Shown in pieces: positions 1-7,137 of a stretch of 35,846 nucleotides of DNA. The notes beneath the pieces were generated by a model. It saw only the letters and a list, made by a program, of their open reading frames with translations, did no database searches and was not told the DNA's origin. Source of the stretch: Rhodobacter sp. CACIA14H1 (lineage in GTDB: Bacteria > Pseudomonadota > Alphaproteobacteria > Rhodobacterales > Rhodobacteraceae); the NCBI GenBank assembly GCA_000500915.1, contig AYNO01000019.1:1-35846 (forward strand). The letters run 5' to 3'. Numbering within the stretch: the first letter of the stretch is position 1; the number at the start of each line of letters is the position of its first letter. A program made the position numbers and the translations under genes.

Positions 1-66
1 TTGTGACAAAATGGGCGCCAAATGTCAGTCTGTCAATTGACATTTTGATGGCGTTTTGTCAGTCTG
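1..66 (+). promoter_or_regulatory. Repeat-rich operator-like leader of the TetR gene
   Basis: This short AT-rich stretch precedes the TetR gene. It holds the perfect palindrome TGTCAATTGACA at 31-42, nested in an inverted repeat AAATGTC (20-26) / GACATTT (39-45). A 10-bp direct repeat TGTCAGTCTG occurs at 23-32 and again at 57-66. TetR proteins commonly bind such palindromes in their own leader, so autoregulation is a reasonable inference. TTGACA at 37-42 could be a -35 box, but no convincing -10 follows at the right distance. The left boundary of the site is outside the window. Confidence 0.5.
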
Positions 67-71
67 GCGGC

Positions 72-656
72 ATGGCCATGACTACCGCCTCTGCCCCGCC
101 TGCCTCGGACCGTCTGGATGCCATTCTGGACGCGGCTTTCCATGCCTTTGCGACCTATGGCTATCGCCGCACCGCGATGGATGACATCGCGCGGGGGGCG
201 GGGATGTCACGATCGGCGCTGTATCTGCATTACCGCAACAAGGAGGATATCTTCCGGTCGCTGGCGGTGCGCTATTTCGACGAGGCGCTGCGCGACATGA
301 CGGCGGCGCTGGAGCGGCCCGGGCAGAGCGCGGAACAGGCCCTGCTGGCGGGTTTCGTTGCCAAGGACGGGAAATTCATGGAAGCCGTCCTGACCACCGC
401 GCATGGCGAGGAGCTGATGGATGCCGGTTTTTCGGTGACAGGCGATCTTGCCGCGGCGGGAGAGGCGCGGATGGTCGAGGTGCTGGCAGGCTGGCTGGGG
501 CGGCGGAAGCTGCCGGACGGCATCGGGTCGCCCGCCGAGGTGGCGCAGGCGATCATGGCGGCGGTGAAGGGGCTGAAGCTGTCGGCGCGGTCGCTGGAGG
601 ACTACCGCGCCGGTCAGGCGCGGCTGGCGCGGCTGTTCGCGCGGGCGCTGGCCTAG
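72..656 (+). CDS. TetR/AcrR family transcriptional regulator
   Basis: A 194-residue repressor-type protein. The N-terminal TetR helix-turn-helix spans about residues 14-60, with the typical segments TAMDDIARGAGMSRSALYLH and YRNKEDIF; the rest is a helical ligand-binding domain with no recognisable specificity. The frame is open back to a GTG at position 3, but that extension runs through the palindromic leader and is not TetR-like. ATG 72 (or the second ATG at 78) is therefore preferred, although neither has a strong ribosome site. Its stop shares the CTAG at 653-656 with the stop of the convergent RcnB-like gene. The target and ligand cannot be told from sequence; the leader palindrome suggests autoregulation. 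Confidence 0.85.
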   Translation: MAMTTASAPPASDRLDAILDAAFHAFATYGYRRTAMDDIARGAGMSRSALYLHYRNKEDIFRSLAVRYFDEALRDMTAALERPGQSAEQALLAGFVAKDGKFMEAVLTTAHGEELMDAGFSVTGDLAAAGEARMVEVLAGWLGRRKLPDGIGSPAEVAQAIMAAVKGLKLSARSLEDYRAGQARLARLFARALA

Positions 657-973
657 AAGACGCCGAGGTAGTCCAGCACGATGCCGGTGGCGATGGCCAC
701 GAGCAGCACTTCGCTGTCGATCATGATGTAGCGGTTGCCGTCGCGGGGTTCGGGCAGGCCGTAGCGGTCCCAGTCGTCGATCTGGTACCATGCCGCATTG
801 GCAGGCAGGCGTTCGCCGATGCGCCATTTCTTGGCCTGACCGGGCGGGACGCAGGGGACGGCCTTCTTGGCCAGTCCCGGCGGGCAAGCCTTGGGGCCGG
901 CCACTGCGGCCCCGGCGGACAGGAGGGCGAGGCCGGTCACGAGCGGGAGGAGGAGCGGGCGCAGCAGGGTCAT
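653..973 (-). CDS. RcnB-like small secreted protein
   Basis: A 106-residue protein with an N-terminal signal peptide (residues 1 to about 25, MTLLRPLLLPLVTGLALLSA). Two CPPGLAKK / CVPPGQAKK repeats follow, then a short domain with WRIGERLP, DWDRYGLPEP and a hydrophobic end. This is the architecture of RcnB-family (nickel/cobalt homeostasis) periplasmic proteins, many of which are of unknown role; metal binding is only inferred. The start at 973 has GGAAAG at good spacing, whereas an upstream ATG at 1012 would add 13 residues before the signal peptide and is rejected. Its last codons overlap the end of the convergent TetR gene. Confidence 0.75.
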   Translation of the reverse strand: MTLLRPLLLPLVTGLALLSAGAAVAGPKACPPGLAKKAVPCVPPGQAKKWRIGERLPANAAWYQIDDWDRYGLPEPRDGNRYIMIDSEVLLVAIATGIVLDYLGVF

Positions 974-1079
974 GGGTCTTTCCGTGGTTTCTTCACAAAG
1001 GTGAAGCGCCATTCTGCGCCCCTGGGCGGGGGGTGCAAGGCAGGGGCGTGCCGGTCGGCGGAAAGCAACCGATACGGGA

Positions 1080-1102
1080 ATTCCGTCAGTGTATTCCGTC
1101 AG
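1080..1102. repeat. 10-bp direct repeat upstream of the RcnB-like gene
   Basis: ATTCCGTCAG occurs twice, at 1080-1089 and 1093-1102, three bases apart. The second copy covers the stop codon of the HPt gene. It lies about 100 bp upstream of the RcnB-like start on the minus strand and could be a binding site. No function can be assigned. Confidence 0.35.
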
Positions 1103-1437
1103 GGGCCGGAATGGGCGGACATGGCCGCGCGGGTTTCTTCGGCGCGCAGGGGGATGGTGGCCAGAAGGGCGGGCAGCCGTGTGGCGTCGCCGGAACGGGC
1201 GGTATTTTCTATCTCTTTCAACAGGGCGTGCAGGCCCTTGGCGCCGGTTCCGGCGGCGGAGCCGGAGGTGCGGTGCGCGGTGCGGGCCAGCGTGTCGAGA
1301 TCGCCCTGCGACAGGAGCGTGTCGAGCGTCCGCGCCGTGTCGGCCACTTCGGCAAGCATCCGGTCGGCGAAGCTGCGCCAGACATCGTCGCCCAGCGTTT
1401 CGCGCAGTTCGTCGATCACGGCGGTATCGAGGAGCAT
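1099..1437 (-). CDS. HPt (histidine phosphotransfer) domain protein
   Basis: A stand-alone 112-residue HPt protein, expected to pass phosphate between a hybrid sensor kinase and a response regulator in the cytoplasm. The diagnostic segment TAHRTSGSAAGTGAKGL contains the phosphorylatable histidine (His55) followed by the small residues that let the four-helix bundle pack. Both flanks are alpha-helical and acidic, and the length is typical for a single HPt domain. The start at 1437 has AAGGAA seven bases upstream. No kinase or receiver gene lies in the window, so its partners are unknown. It sits between the RcnB-like and RTX genes with about 125 bp on each side, suggesting its own transcript. 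Confidence 0.85.
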   Translation of the reverse strand: MLLDTAVIDELRETLGDDVWRSFADRMLAEVADTARTLDTLLSQGDLDTLARTAHRTSGSAAGTGAKGLHALLKEIENTARSGDATRLPALLATIPLRAEETRAAMSAHSGP

Positions 1438-1504
1438 TGTCGTTCCTTGGGATTCGGTCGCGGAACCCTAGCCTTGGCGCGGCGCGGGCGGAAGGGCATA
1501 AGCA

Positions 1505-1534
1505 AGGGCAGGGCGGTGGGTACCGCCCTGCCCT
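1505..1534 (-). terminator. Hairpin terminator of the RTX gene
   Basis: A perfect 13-bp stem (1505-1517 with 1522-1534) around the loop GGGT lies 37 bp past the stop of the RTX gene on the minus strand. Only a weak T-rich tail (TTGCTTATG) follows on that strand. Stem length, position and orientation all suit transcription termination. Confidence 0.75.
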
Positions 1535-1570
1535 GCTGCCTGTCGCCTGCCTGCTGTCCGGTGTTCCGGA

Positions 1571-3745
1571 TCAGAAGAGGAAGTCGCCCGCCACCGGCAC
1601 TGCGGTGCCTGTGCCGATCTGGAAGTCGGCGATGCGGTCGCCGTTGATATCGCCATAGACGAAGCCGCCCTTGACCCAGAGGTCGCCCGCCGTGCCCGTT
1701 GCCGAGGAGACGAGGCGGAAGGCCTGGTCGCCGGAGGCTGCCGTGTTGGCGTCGATGCCGCGCAGGTCGATGCGGTCGATGCCGGTCTGGAAGTCGGTGA
1801 TCGTGTCCACGGTCGCCCCGCGGCTGTGCGAGACGGAGGAGAAGACGAAGGTATCCGCCCCCGCGCCGCCGGTCAGGATGTCGGCCCCTGCCCCGCCGTT
1901 CAGGATTTCGGCACCGTCGCCACCGTGCAGGCGGTCGTTGCCCGCATCGCCGCCGAGCGAGTCGTTGCCCGCCCCGCCGTCGAGCGTGTCATTGCCCGCC
2001 CCGCCGCGGAGGGTGTCGTCGCCGCCCATGCCGGCCAGCCGGTTCGCCGCGCCGTTGCCGGTGATGCGGTTGGCCATGTCGCTGCCCGTGCCGTCGATGG
2101 CCGCCGTTCCGGAGAGGGTGAGGCGTTCGGTATCCGCGCCCAGCGTGAAGCTGACCGAGGCGGTGACGGTGTCGGTGCCGCCCATGCCGCGCACGGCGAT
2201 GCCGGTCTTTGACACGGTGAAGCTGTCGCTGCCGTCGGTGCCCGTCAGGATGCTGGAGGTGGTGGTCGAGGTGGTGGTGTTCGTCGTGGCGGTGGCCGTC
2301 GCGGTCGTGGGCACCTTGCCTGCAGATTGCAGGATGCTGTCGGTGGCGCCGGCCGATTGCACCGACATGTCGGAGAGGCGGACGGTGGCGTCGTCGAATT
2401 TGACCCATTCCACGCCGGACAGCACGTCCTTGCCGTAGGTTCCGGCGATGTGTTCCACCGAGGTGGCGGTGACGCGATAGGCGCTGCGGTTGCCCGCATA
2501 GACCGCGACGTCGGTGCCCGCGCCGCCCGTCAGGCTGTCATCGCCTGCGCCGCCGATCAGGACATCATTGCCCGCGCCGCCCTTGAGCGTGTCGTTCCCG
2601 CCCGCGCCGTCCAGCCATGCGCCGGTCGCCACGCCCTGCACGTTGTCGCCAAGGCGGGTGCCCGACACCTTGTAGAACAGGGTGGTGTTGGCGGTCGGGT
2701 CGGTGACGGTGCCGTAGTGGGTGCCGTAGCTGTTGTTGAACATCGTGGGCGAGATGATGTCGGAATTCGCGTCGCGGACGGATTGTTCCACCGTGACCGT
2801 GTTCCCGTGGTGGCGGCCGCCGTGGTAGTTGATGTCGCGGTCGGTGCGCAGGACGTGGACATCGTTGCCGACGGCCGAGCGCCAGCTTGCGAAGAGGACC
2901 GAGTGACGCATGTCCGTGTCGGACAGGTTGGTGAAGGTGCCGTCATAGGTGTCGCGCAGCTGGTAGGCATAGCCGTTGCCGCCGTCGCCCTTGTTATGTG
3001 CGCCGGTGAAGGTCAGCCTGTCGGCCTGCACGTCGCGGGACAGGGCGAAGTTGGCGCCGATCGACGGCACGTCGCGGGCGGTGATGTCGTGGAGTTTGAC
3101 GCCTGCGGTGCCGTTCACCTCGATCACCGCGTTGCGGTCATAGGCGGAGAGGCGGTTGCTGAAATCGGACGGGTTGGCCTTGGCGAGGCCGTAATCCACC
3201 GTGAAGCCGCCGAGCGAGATCCTTTCGGCGAGGTTGATTTCCTTGACGGTCGTCTCGGTCGGGACGAAGTCGAAATGCACGCCGCTTGCCAGCGTGATGG
3301 TGTTGCCGTTGACGGCTGCCACCTTGACGATGGAGGTGCGCAGCGGGATGTCCGTGTTGCGCCAGGTGTCGTCGCCGATCTGGTCGTAGAAGGCGGTGGT
3401 GCTTTCACGGGCGAGGTACATGTAGTCGCCGGCGGCGAAGCTGTGGCTGCCGGTCAGGGTGATGGTCTTGCCGCCTTCGGCCACGTTCGAGGCGATCTTG
3501 TAGTCGCCGGTCATCGCGCCGTTGCCCAGCTTGAACGCTTCGGCCCCGAGGGAGGGGGGGAGCTTGATGATGGTCTTGTCGGAGCCTGCGCCGGTGATGG
3601 CGATGTCTTCGCGGGCGACGCGGATGGTGCGGTCGAAGGAATAGGTGCCTTCGGCGAGACGGAATTCGGTGCCGGCGGCGGCTTTGTCGATCATGGACTG
3701 GAACTGCGTGGCGGTGGTGCCGGTCGCAACGGTGATGATGGGCAT
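1571..3745 (-). CDS. RTX calcium-binding protein with N-terminal beta-helix domain
   Basis: A 724-residue protein of the hemolysin-type calcium-binding family, probably exported by a type I system. Residues 1 to about 370 resemble a right-handed parallel beta-helix of the polysaccharide lyase/epimerase type, opening with FQSMIDKAAAGTEFRLAEGT. A first RTX block (GGAGND-type nonapeptides) lies at about 380-412 and a Thr-rich linker at about 468-500. A second, longer RTX block at about 563-630 leads into a serralysin-type C terminus with DTFVFSS and ITDFQTGIDRIDLRGID. There is no Sec signal peptide, as expected for a C-terminal type I signal. The start at 3745 has AAGGATAGGA upstream; 32 extra N-terminal codons to 3841 are rejected. 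No T1SS genes are in the window. The carbohydrate substrate, if any, is unknown. Confidence 0.85.
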   Translation of the reverse strand: MPIITVATGTTATQFQSMIDKAAAGTEFRLAEGTYSFDRTIRVAREDIAITGAGSDKTIIKLPPSLGAEAFKLGNGAMTGDYKIASNVAEGGKTITLTGSHSFAAGDYMYLARESTTAFYDQIGDDTWRNTDIPLRTSIVKVAAVNGNTITLASGVHFDFVPTETTVKEINLAERISLGGFTVDYGLAKANPSDFSNRLSAYDRNAVIEVNGTAGVKLHDITARDVPSIGANFALSRDVQADRLTFTGAHNKGDGGNGYAYQLRDTYDGTFTNLSDTDMRHSVLFASWRSAVGNDVHVLRTDRDINYHGGRHHGNTVTVEQSVRDANSDIISPTMFNNSYGTHYGTVTDPTANTTLFYKVSGTRLGDNVQGVATGAWLDGAGGNDTLKGGAGNDVLIGGAGDDSLTGGAGTDVAVYAGNRSAYRVTATSVEHIAGTYGKDVLSGVEWVKFDDATVRLSDMSVQSAGATDSILQSAGKVPTTATATATTNTTTSTTTSSILTGTDGSDSFTVSKTGIAVRGMGGTDTVTASVSFTLGADTERLTLSGTAAIDGTGSDMANRITGNGAANRLAGMGGDDTLRGGAGNDTLDGGAGNDSLGGDAGNDRLHGGDGAEILNGGAGADILTGGAGADTFVFSSVSHSRGATVDTITDFQTGIDRIDLRGIDANTAASGDQAFRLVSSATGTAGDLWVKGGFVYGDINGDRIADFQIGTGTAVPVAGDFLF

Positions 3746-3805
3746 AGTCCTATCCTTCGGGGCAGCGCCAACGACAGGGTCGCAGGCCGTTTCTTCCGCT
3801 CCGTT

Positions 3806-3836
3806 CCGCACCGCTGCGTGTTTTGCTGCGGTGCGG
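3806..3836 (-). other. Hairpin in the 5' leader of the RTX gene
   Basis: CCGCACCGC (3806-3814) pairs with GCGGTGCGG (3828-3836) around a 13-nt loop. It is 60 bp upstream of the RTX start on the same strand and could affect leader folding or end an upstream transcript. The role is unknown. Confidence 0.4.
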
Positions 3837-4044
3837 CACAATCAGAACGTGAGGGATGGATAGGGGATCGGAGGGTGGCAGGGATAGCTGGCCGGACCGG
3901 TTGCCGCCTAGTCCGAAGGTCTGGTTCGGCGGCAGACTGCGCAAGGTTCGGCGGTCAACGGATGGGATGGGGGATGCCCTTCGGCGGTCGGTTGCCGACA
4001 GGTGTCGGCGCAGCGCACGGAGCGTGGCGATCCGACCGGAACGC

Positions 4045-4078
4045 GACGGGCGCGGCAGGGGGACCTGCCGCGCCCGTC
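4045..4078 (-). terminator. Strong hairpin terminator after the 4106-4447 gene
   Basis: A perfect 15-bp GC-rich stem (4045-4059 with 4064-4078) and the tetraloop GGGA lie 27 bp past the stop codon at 4106 on the minus strand. No T-run follows, as is common in high-GC genomes. Confidence 0.75.
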
Positions 4079-4105
4079 TGGAGCGCCGGGATGATTCGGG
4101 GCGGA

Positions 4106-4447
4106 TCAGGGGTTGGTCGTGCCGCCCGTGGTCCCGCCGGTCGTGCCGCCCGCGTCGGGTAGCGGTTCGGGCGCGGGGGTGACGTCCGGTGCGGGTGTCG
4201 TCGTTTCGGGTGCCGGATCGGGCAGGTCGTTCGCGCCTTCACCTTCGGCTGCCGGGGGGGCGGCTTCGTTCTGTTCGATGGTCACGTTGTTGCCGGGACC
4301 GGGCGCATCGGCTGCTTCGTCCATCATCCACCAGAAGATGATGGCGACCGCGAAGATCACCACGAGCGCGATGCCGATGAGCGGGCCGGCATGGCGTTCG
4401 CGGTCGCGCCGCAGGTCGGGGCGCAGGTTGGGATCGGGATTCGACAT
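4106..4447 (-). CDS. Small single-pass membrane protein with acidic Pro/Thr-rich tail
   Basis: A 113-residue hypothetical protein. A charged N terminus (RPDLRRDRERHAG) precedes one membrane helix at about residues 22-42 (PLIGIALVVIFAVAIIFWWM). The rest is a long acidic, proline- and threonine-rich tail ending in GGTTGG repeats, with no recognisable fold. By the positive-inside rule the tail is periplasmic. The start has AAGGAG nine bases upstream. A perfect EcfG-type promoter lies 32 bp upstream and a strong terminator follows, so it is a single-gene stress transcript. Similar anchored proteins are common next to stress genes in Rhodobacterales, but no function is known to me. Confidence 0.75.
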   Translation of the reverse strand: MSNPDPNLRPDLRRDRERHAGPLIGIALVVIFAVAIIFWWMMDEAADAPGPGNNVTIEQNEAAPPAAEGEGANDLPDPAPETTTPAPDVTPAPEPLPDAGGTTGGTTGGTTNP

Positions 4448-4478
4448 GGGGTTCTCCTTGTCTCTTCGATGGTCGGGG

Positions 4479-4503
4479 AACGGTTTCGGCGCGCCCCGGT
4501 TCC
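4479..4503 (-). promoter_or_regulatory. EcfG-type promoter for the 4106-4447 gene
   Basis: On the minus strand GGAAC (4503-4499), 16 bases, then CGTT (4482-4479): a perfect match to the alphaproteobacterial general-stress consensus GGAAC-N16/17-CGTT. The -10 is 32 bp from the ATG at 4447, an ordinary leader length. Confidence 0.75.
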
Positions 4504-4517
4504 GCCCTGCGGGGCGG

Positions 4518-5687
4518 TCAGGGTTGCAGGACGACCTTCACGCAGCCGTCCATCTTGTCGCGGAAGGCCTGATAGAGGTCGGGCCCGTCGGCGAGGCTGC
4601 CGCGATGGGTGACGACGAAGGACGGGTCGAAGCGGCCTTCGACGATGTGGTCCAGAAGCAGCGGCATGTAGCGTTGCACGGGCGTCTGGCCGGTGCGGAT
4701 GGTGATGCCGCGATTCATGGCCGAGCCGAAGGGGAGCTTGTCGATATAGCCGCCATAGACGCCCACGACGGAGACGGTCCCCCAGTTGCGGCAGGCATGG
4801 ATGGCCTGCCGCAGCGCGGCGGGGCGGTCGGTGCCCAGATAGGTGGCCACCTTGATGCGGTCGATCACGGCATCCGTCGTGCCCCATGTGTCGGCTTCGG
4901 ACCCCACGGCATCGATGCAGGCATCGGCGCCGCGTCCCTGCGTGCGGTCGAGGATTTCTTCCACCACGTCGCAGGAGCGGAAGTTTAGGCATTCCGCCCC
5001 CGCCTCGGCCGCCATGGTCAGCCGTTCGGGAACGCGGTCGATGGCGAAGACCCGTTCCGCGCCGAGAAGGAAGGCCGAGCGGATGGCCATCTGCCCGACG
5101 GGGCCGCAGCCCCAGACGGCGATGGTGTCGCCCTGCCGGATGTCGCAATGTTCGGCAGCCATGTAGCCCGTGGGAAAGATGTCGGACAGGAACAGCGCCT
5201 GGTCGTCCGGCATCCCCGCGGGCACGCGGATGGGGCCGACATCGGCGAAGGGGACGCGCAGGTATTCGGCCTGTCCGCCCGCGTAGCCGCCCAGCATGTG
5301 GGAATAGCCGAACATGCCTGCGGGCGAGTTGTGCCAGTACTTGCGGGCGGTTTCCCTGTCGGGGTTGGAATTCTCGCAGCCCGAGAACAGCCCGCGGCGG
5401 CAGAAGAAGCAGTCGCCGCAGGAGATGGTGAAGGGCACCACGACGCGGTCGCCGGGTTTGAGCGCGGTGGTGTCGCGCCCGACTTCCACCACTTCGCCCA
5501 TGGCTTCGTGGCCCAGCACGTCGCCGTGGTGCATGTGGGGGATCGCCCCGTCGTAGATGTGCAGGTCGGACCCGCAGATCGCGCAGGAGGTCACGCGGAT
5601 GATCGCGTCACGCCCGTCCTCGATGCGCGGATCGGGGACGGTGTCGCATTGCACCCGCCCCTTGCCGTGGAAGGTCAGCGCCCGCAT
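4518..5687 (-). CDS. Zinc-dependent alcohol dehydrogenase (MDR family)
   Basis: A 389-residue cytoplasmic NAD(P)-dependent oxidoreductase of the zinc-binding medium-chain dehydrogenase family (COG1063, formaldehyde/threonine dehydrogenase-like). Catalytic zinc ligands are visible as Cys38 (AICGSD) and His60-Glu61 (LGHEAMG). The structural-zinc lobe is intact with Cys90, Cys93, Cys96 and Cys104. The nucleotide-binding Rossmann turn is GCGPVG. The start ATG overlaps the stop of the DUF892 gene as TGATG, so the pair is translationally coupled and shares the EcfG-type promoter upstream of DUF892. An aldehyde/alcohol detoxification role under stress is inferred; the substrate is unknown. Confidence 0.9.
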   Translation of the reverse strand: MRALTFHGKGRVQCDTVPDPRIEDGRDAIIRVTSCAICGSDLHIYDGAIPHMHHGDVLGHEAMGEVVEVGRDTTALKPGDRVVVPFTISCGDCFFCRRGLFSGCENSNPDRETARKYWHNSPAGMFGYSHMLGGYAGGQAEYLRVPFADVGPIRVPAGMPDDQALFLSDIFPTGYMAAEHCDIRQGDTIAVWGCGPVGQMAIRSAFLLGAERVFAIDRVPERLTMAAEAGAECLNFRSCDVVEEILDRTQGRGADACIDAVGSEADTWGTTDAVIDRIKVATYLGTDRPAALRQAIHACRNWGTVSVVGVYGGYIDKLPFGSAMNRGITIRTGQTPVQRYMPLLLDHIVEGRFDPSFVVTHRGSLADGPDLYQAFRDKMDGCVKVVLQP

Positions 5688-6196
5688 CAGCGTTTCGCCT
5701 GAAGGTCGCTGTCGGCACGGGCCAGGAAGCTGCGCGTCAGGGGGGCCAGGTTTTCGGACAGCCAGTCGGCCATGGCGATTTCCTGCTGGAGGATCGGTTC
5801 CAGCACGGCCACGGCATCGGTCATGCCCAGTTCCTGCGCCCCCGCGATGAGCATCCGGTAGGAGGCGATTTCCATGTGTTCGAAGGTGTAGGAGGCGAGC
5901 GAGCCCTTCATCACCTCGTCCGCCGCGAAGACGCCGGAGAGGCCCTGCCCTGCCGCCATCAGCTTGCCCATCGTGTCCTTGATGGCCGAGGCACTGTCGC
6001 CATGGGTTTCCAGAAGGCGCGAGAGCGCGTCGCGCTGCGCCGTGGTTTCGCGGAGGTGCTGTTCCATCCGCATCCTGATGGCCGGATAGGTTTCCAGCCG
6101 CCCGATCTGGGCGTTCAGCATGGTTTCGGCCTGCGCCTCCATCGCATGGGCATCGCGCAGCCACATCATCCATGTTTCGTGGGCGGTGTCGGTCAT
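5687..6196 (-). CDS. DUF892 / YciE-type ferritin-like protein
   Basis: A 169-residue all-helical protein of the DUF892 (YciE/YciF) ferritin-like family, which is associated with general stress. It opens with the family hallmark [20 protein letters not shown]. Further helices carry E/H pairs ([11 protein letters not shown] and [12 protein letters not shown]) suitable for a di-iron site. The start at 6196 has AAGGAA at good spacing; twelve upstream codons are rejected. The stop overlaps the start of the alcohol dehydrogenase gene by one base. A perfect EcfG-type promoter ends 35 bp upstream. The precise biochemical role of the family is not established. Confidence 0.9.
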   Translation of the reverse strand: MTDTAHETWMMWLRDAHAMEAQAETMLNAQIGRLETYPAIRMRMEQHLRETTAQRDALSRLLETHGDSASAIKDTMGKLMAAGQGLSGVFAADEVMKGSLASYTFEHMEIASYRMLIAGAQELGMTDAVAVLEPILQQEIAMADWLSENLAPLTRSFLARADSDLQAKR

Positions 6197-6230
6197 GGCG
6201 TGTTCCTTTGCTGAGGGTCCATGCCGGACC

Positions 6231-6255
6231 AACGGACGGGGCGGAGGACGGTTCC
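6231..6255 (-). promoter_or_regulatory. EcfG-type promoter for DUF892-alcohol dehydrogenase
   Basis: On the minus strand GGAAC (6255-6251), 16 bases, CGTT (6234-6231): a perfect consensus match, with the ATG 35 bp further on. It is arranged back to back with the plus-strand promoter at 6269-6294, the two -35 boxes being 13 bp apart. Confidence 0.75.
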
Positions 6256-6268
6256 GCGCCGCGGCAGA

Positions 6269-6294
6269 GGAACAGGGGGGGAGCGGGGGCCGTT
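6269..6294 (+). promoter_or_regulatory. EcfG-type promoter for the 6322-6767 gene
   Basis: GGAAC (6269-6273), 17 bases, CGTT (6291-6294): a perfect consensus match, 27 bp before the ATG at 6322. Confidence 0.75.
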
Positions 6295-6321
6295 GGCAGG
6301 GAAGGACCTATGGAGGAACCG

Positions 6322-6767
6322 ATGGCCAAGCGACCGACCCGACCGACCGATCCCGACCGGACCGATACGACCCCGCGCGGGGCGCGGACCGACAGCAATG
6401 TGACGAGGATTCCCGTGGCGGGGCGGCGCAGGCCCGCCGATGCGGTGCCGGACACGCCGTCGCCTTCGGATGACGACCTGACGGCGGATGCGCTGCGACA
6501 TGCGCTGGACCGTGGGCAGGGCGGGGACGAAGACGGATTTCATCGATCCTGCCGCCGCGCCTCTGGGCACGGATGACGAGGCGGGGGGGCATCCGCCGAC
6601 GCGCGAGCAGATCGTCGCGGCGGCGCGGCAGGAACTGGGACCGCCGCGCAGCCCGCATGAAAAGCGGGTGCGGCGGACGATCCCCGTTGCGGGCGAAGGA
6701 TGGTGTGGGGTTGGGTCTGGTGCTGGTTCTGGTGCTGCTGGTCGTGATGATGCTGGCGCTGTGGTAG
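6322..6767 (+). pseudogene. Small tail-anchored membrane protein gene with two frameshifts
   Basis: Read as one 147-residue protein if two bases are removed. The N-terminal third ([20 protein letters not shown] onward) is in frame 1. After about 6514-6516 (GGG) the natural sequence continues in frame 2 ([20 protein letters not shown], then PPTREQIVAAARQELGPP). After about 6682-6685 (CCCC) it continues in frame 3, giving LRAKDG and the membrane helix VGLGLVLVLVLLVVMMLALW before the stop at 6765-6767, two bases before the stop of the convergent gene. GGAGGA precedes the ATG, and a perfect EcfG promoter lies upstream. Each shift is explained by one extra base in a short G or C run, so this may be a decayed gene or an assembly error. 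Function unknown. Confidence 0.6.
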
Positions 6768-6769
6768 CG

Positions 6770-7021
6770 TCAGGGGTGGGCGGGCGGATCGCTGGCGGGA
6801 AAGCTGGCGTCGGACTGTTCGTCCACGATGTCCCAGCGTTCGGGGGGAAACTCCATCTCGGCCGTGCCGGCCTGACGGATGGGGCCGGAGGTGCGGGCGA
6901 CCTTCGTGCGTCTTGCGGTTTCGGCCACGCGGGCCGTGCGACCGGTCTGCAGCGTCTTGGCCAGCAGCAGTGCGGAGCCTGCGAGGAGGAGAAGCGAGAG
7001 CGTCGGGCGCATCCGGGACAT
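6770..7021 (-). CDS. Small membrane protein with C-terminal SFPASDPP motif
   Basis: An 83-residue hypothetical protein. An N-terminal hydrophobic segment (residues 6-21, PTLSLLLLAGSALLLA) is a signal anchor. A basic stretch (ARVAETARRTKVAR) follows, then a conserved tail with DEQSDASFPASDPP. This SFPASDPP signature recurs in many short proteobacterial proteins of unknown function. The start at 7021 has AAGGAAAGGA upstream, and a perfect EcfG-type promoter lies 29 bp upstream. It converges on the frameshifted gene with a two-base gap. A stress role is inferred from the promoter only. Confidence 0.75.
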   Translation of the reverse strand: MSRMRPTLSLLLLAGSALLLAKTLQTGRTARVAETARRTKVARTSGPIRQAGTAEMEFPPERWDIVDEQSDASFPASDPPAHP

Positions 7022-7049
7022 GGCAGTTCCTTTCCTTGGTCCCGGTGGC

Positions 7050-7075
7050 AACGCGGCGGTGGCGGCGGGTGTTCC
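7050..7075 (-). promoter_or_regulatory. EcfG-type promoter for the 6770-7021 gene
   Basis: On the minus strand GGAAC (7075-7071), 17 bases, CGTT (7053-7050): a perfect match. Its -35 box and that of the divergent promoter form the palindrome GTTCCCGGCGGGAAC at 7071-7085. Confidence 0.75.
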
Positions 7076-7080
7076 CGGCG

Positions 7081-7106
7081 GGAACGTGGTGGCGGGGCGC
7101 GGGGTT
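7081..7106 (+). promoter_or_regulatory. EcfG-type promoter (near match) for the 7138-7569 gene
   Basis: GGAAC (7081-7085), 17 bases, GGTT (7103-7106): one mismatch from the consensus -10. It is back to back with the perfect minus-strand promoter and 31 bp from the ATG at 7138. Confidence 0.6.
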
Positions 7107-7137
7107 GGCAGGGAAGACACCGGAGGAGGACCGAAAG

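Larger units (their letters stand above)
3746..4105. other. 360-bp gene-free gap between RTX gene and small membrane protein
   Basis: No coding frame here looks real. The gap holds the terminator of the upstream minus-strand gene (4045-4078), a 9-bp GC hairpin CCGCACCGC/GCGGTGCGG (3806-3836) that would fall in the RTX leader, and presumably the RTX promoter, which could not be identified. Confidence 0.5.

Noticed and set aside
2327-4162. Long plus-strand frame opposite the RTX gene
   Set aside because: It mirrors RTX codons, gives Val/Gly/Ala-rich sequence with no family features, and has no ribosome site.
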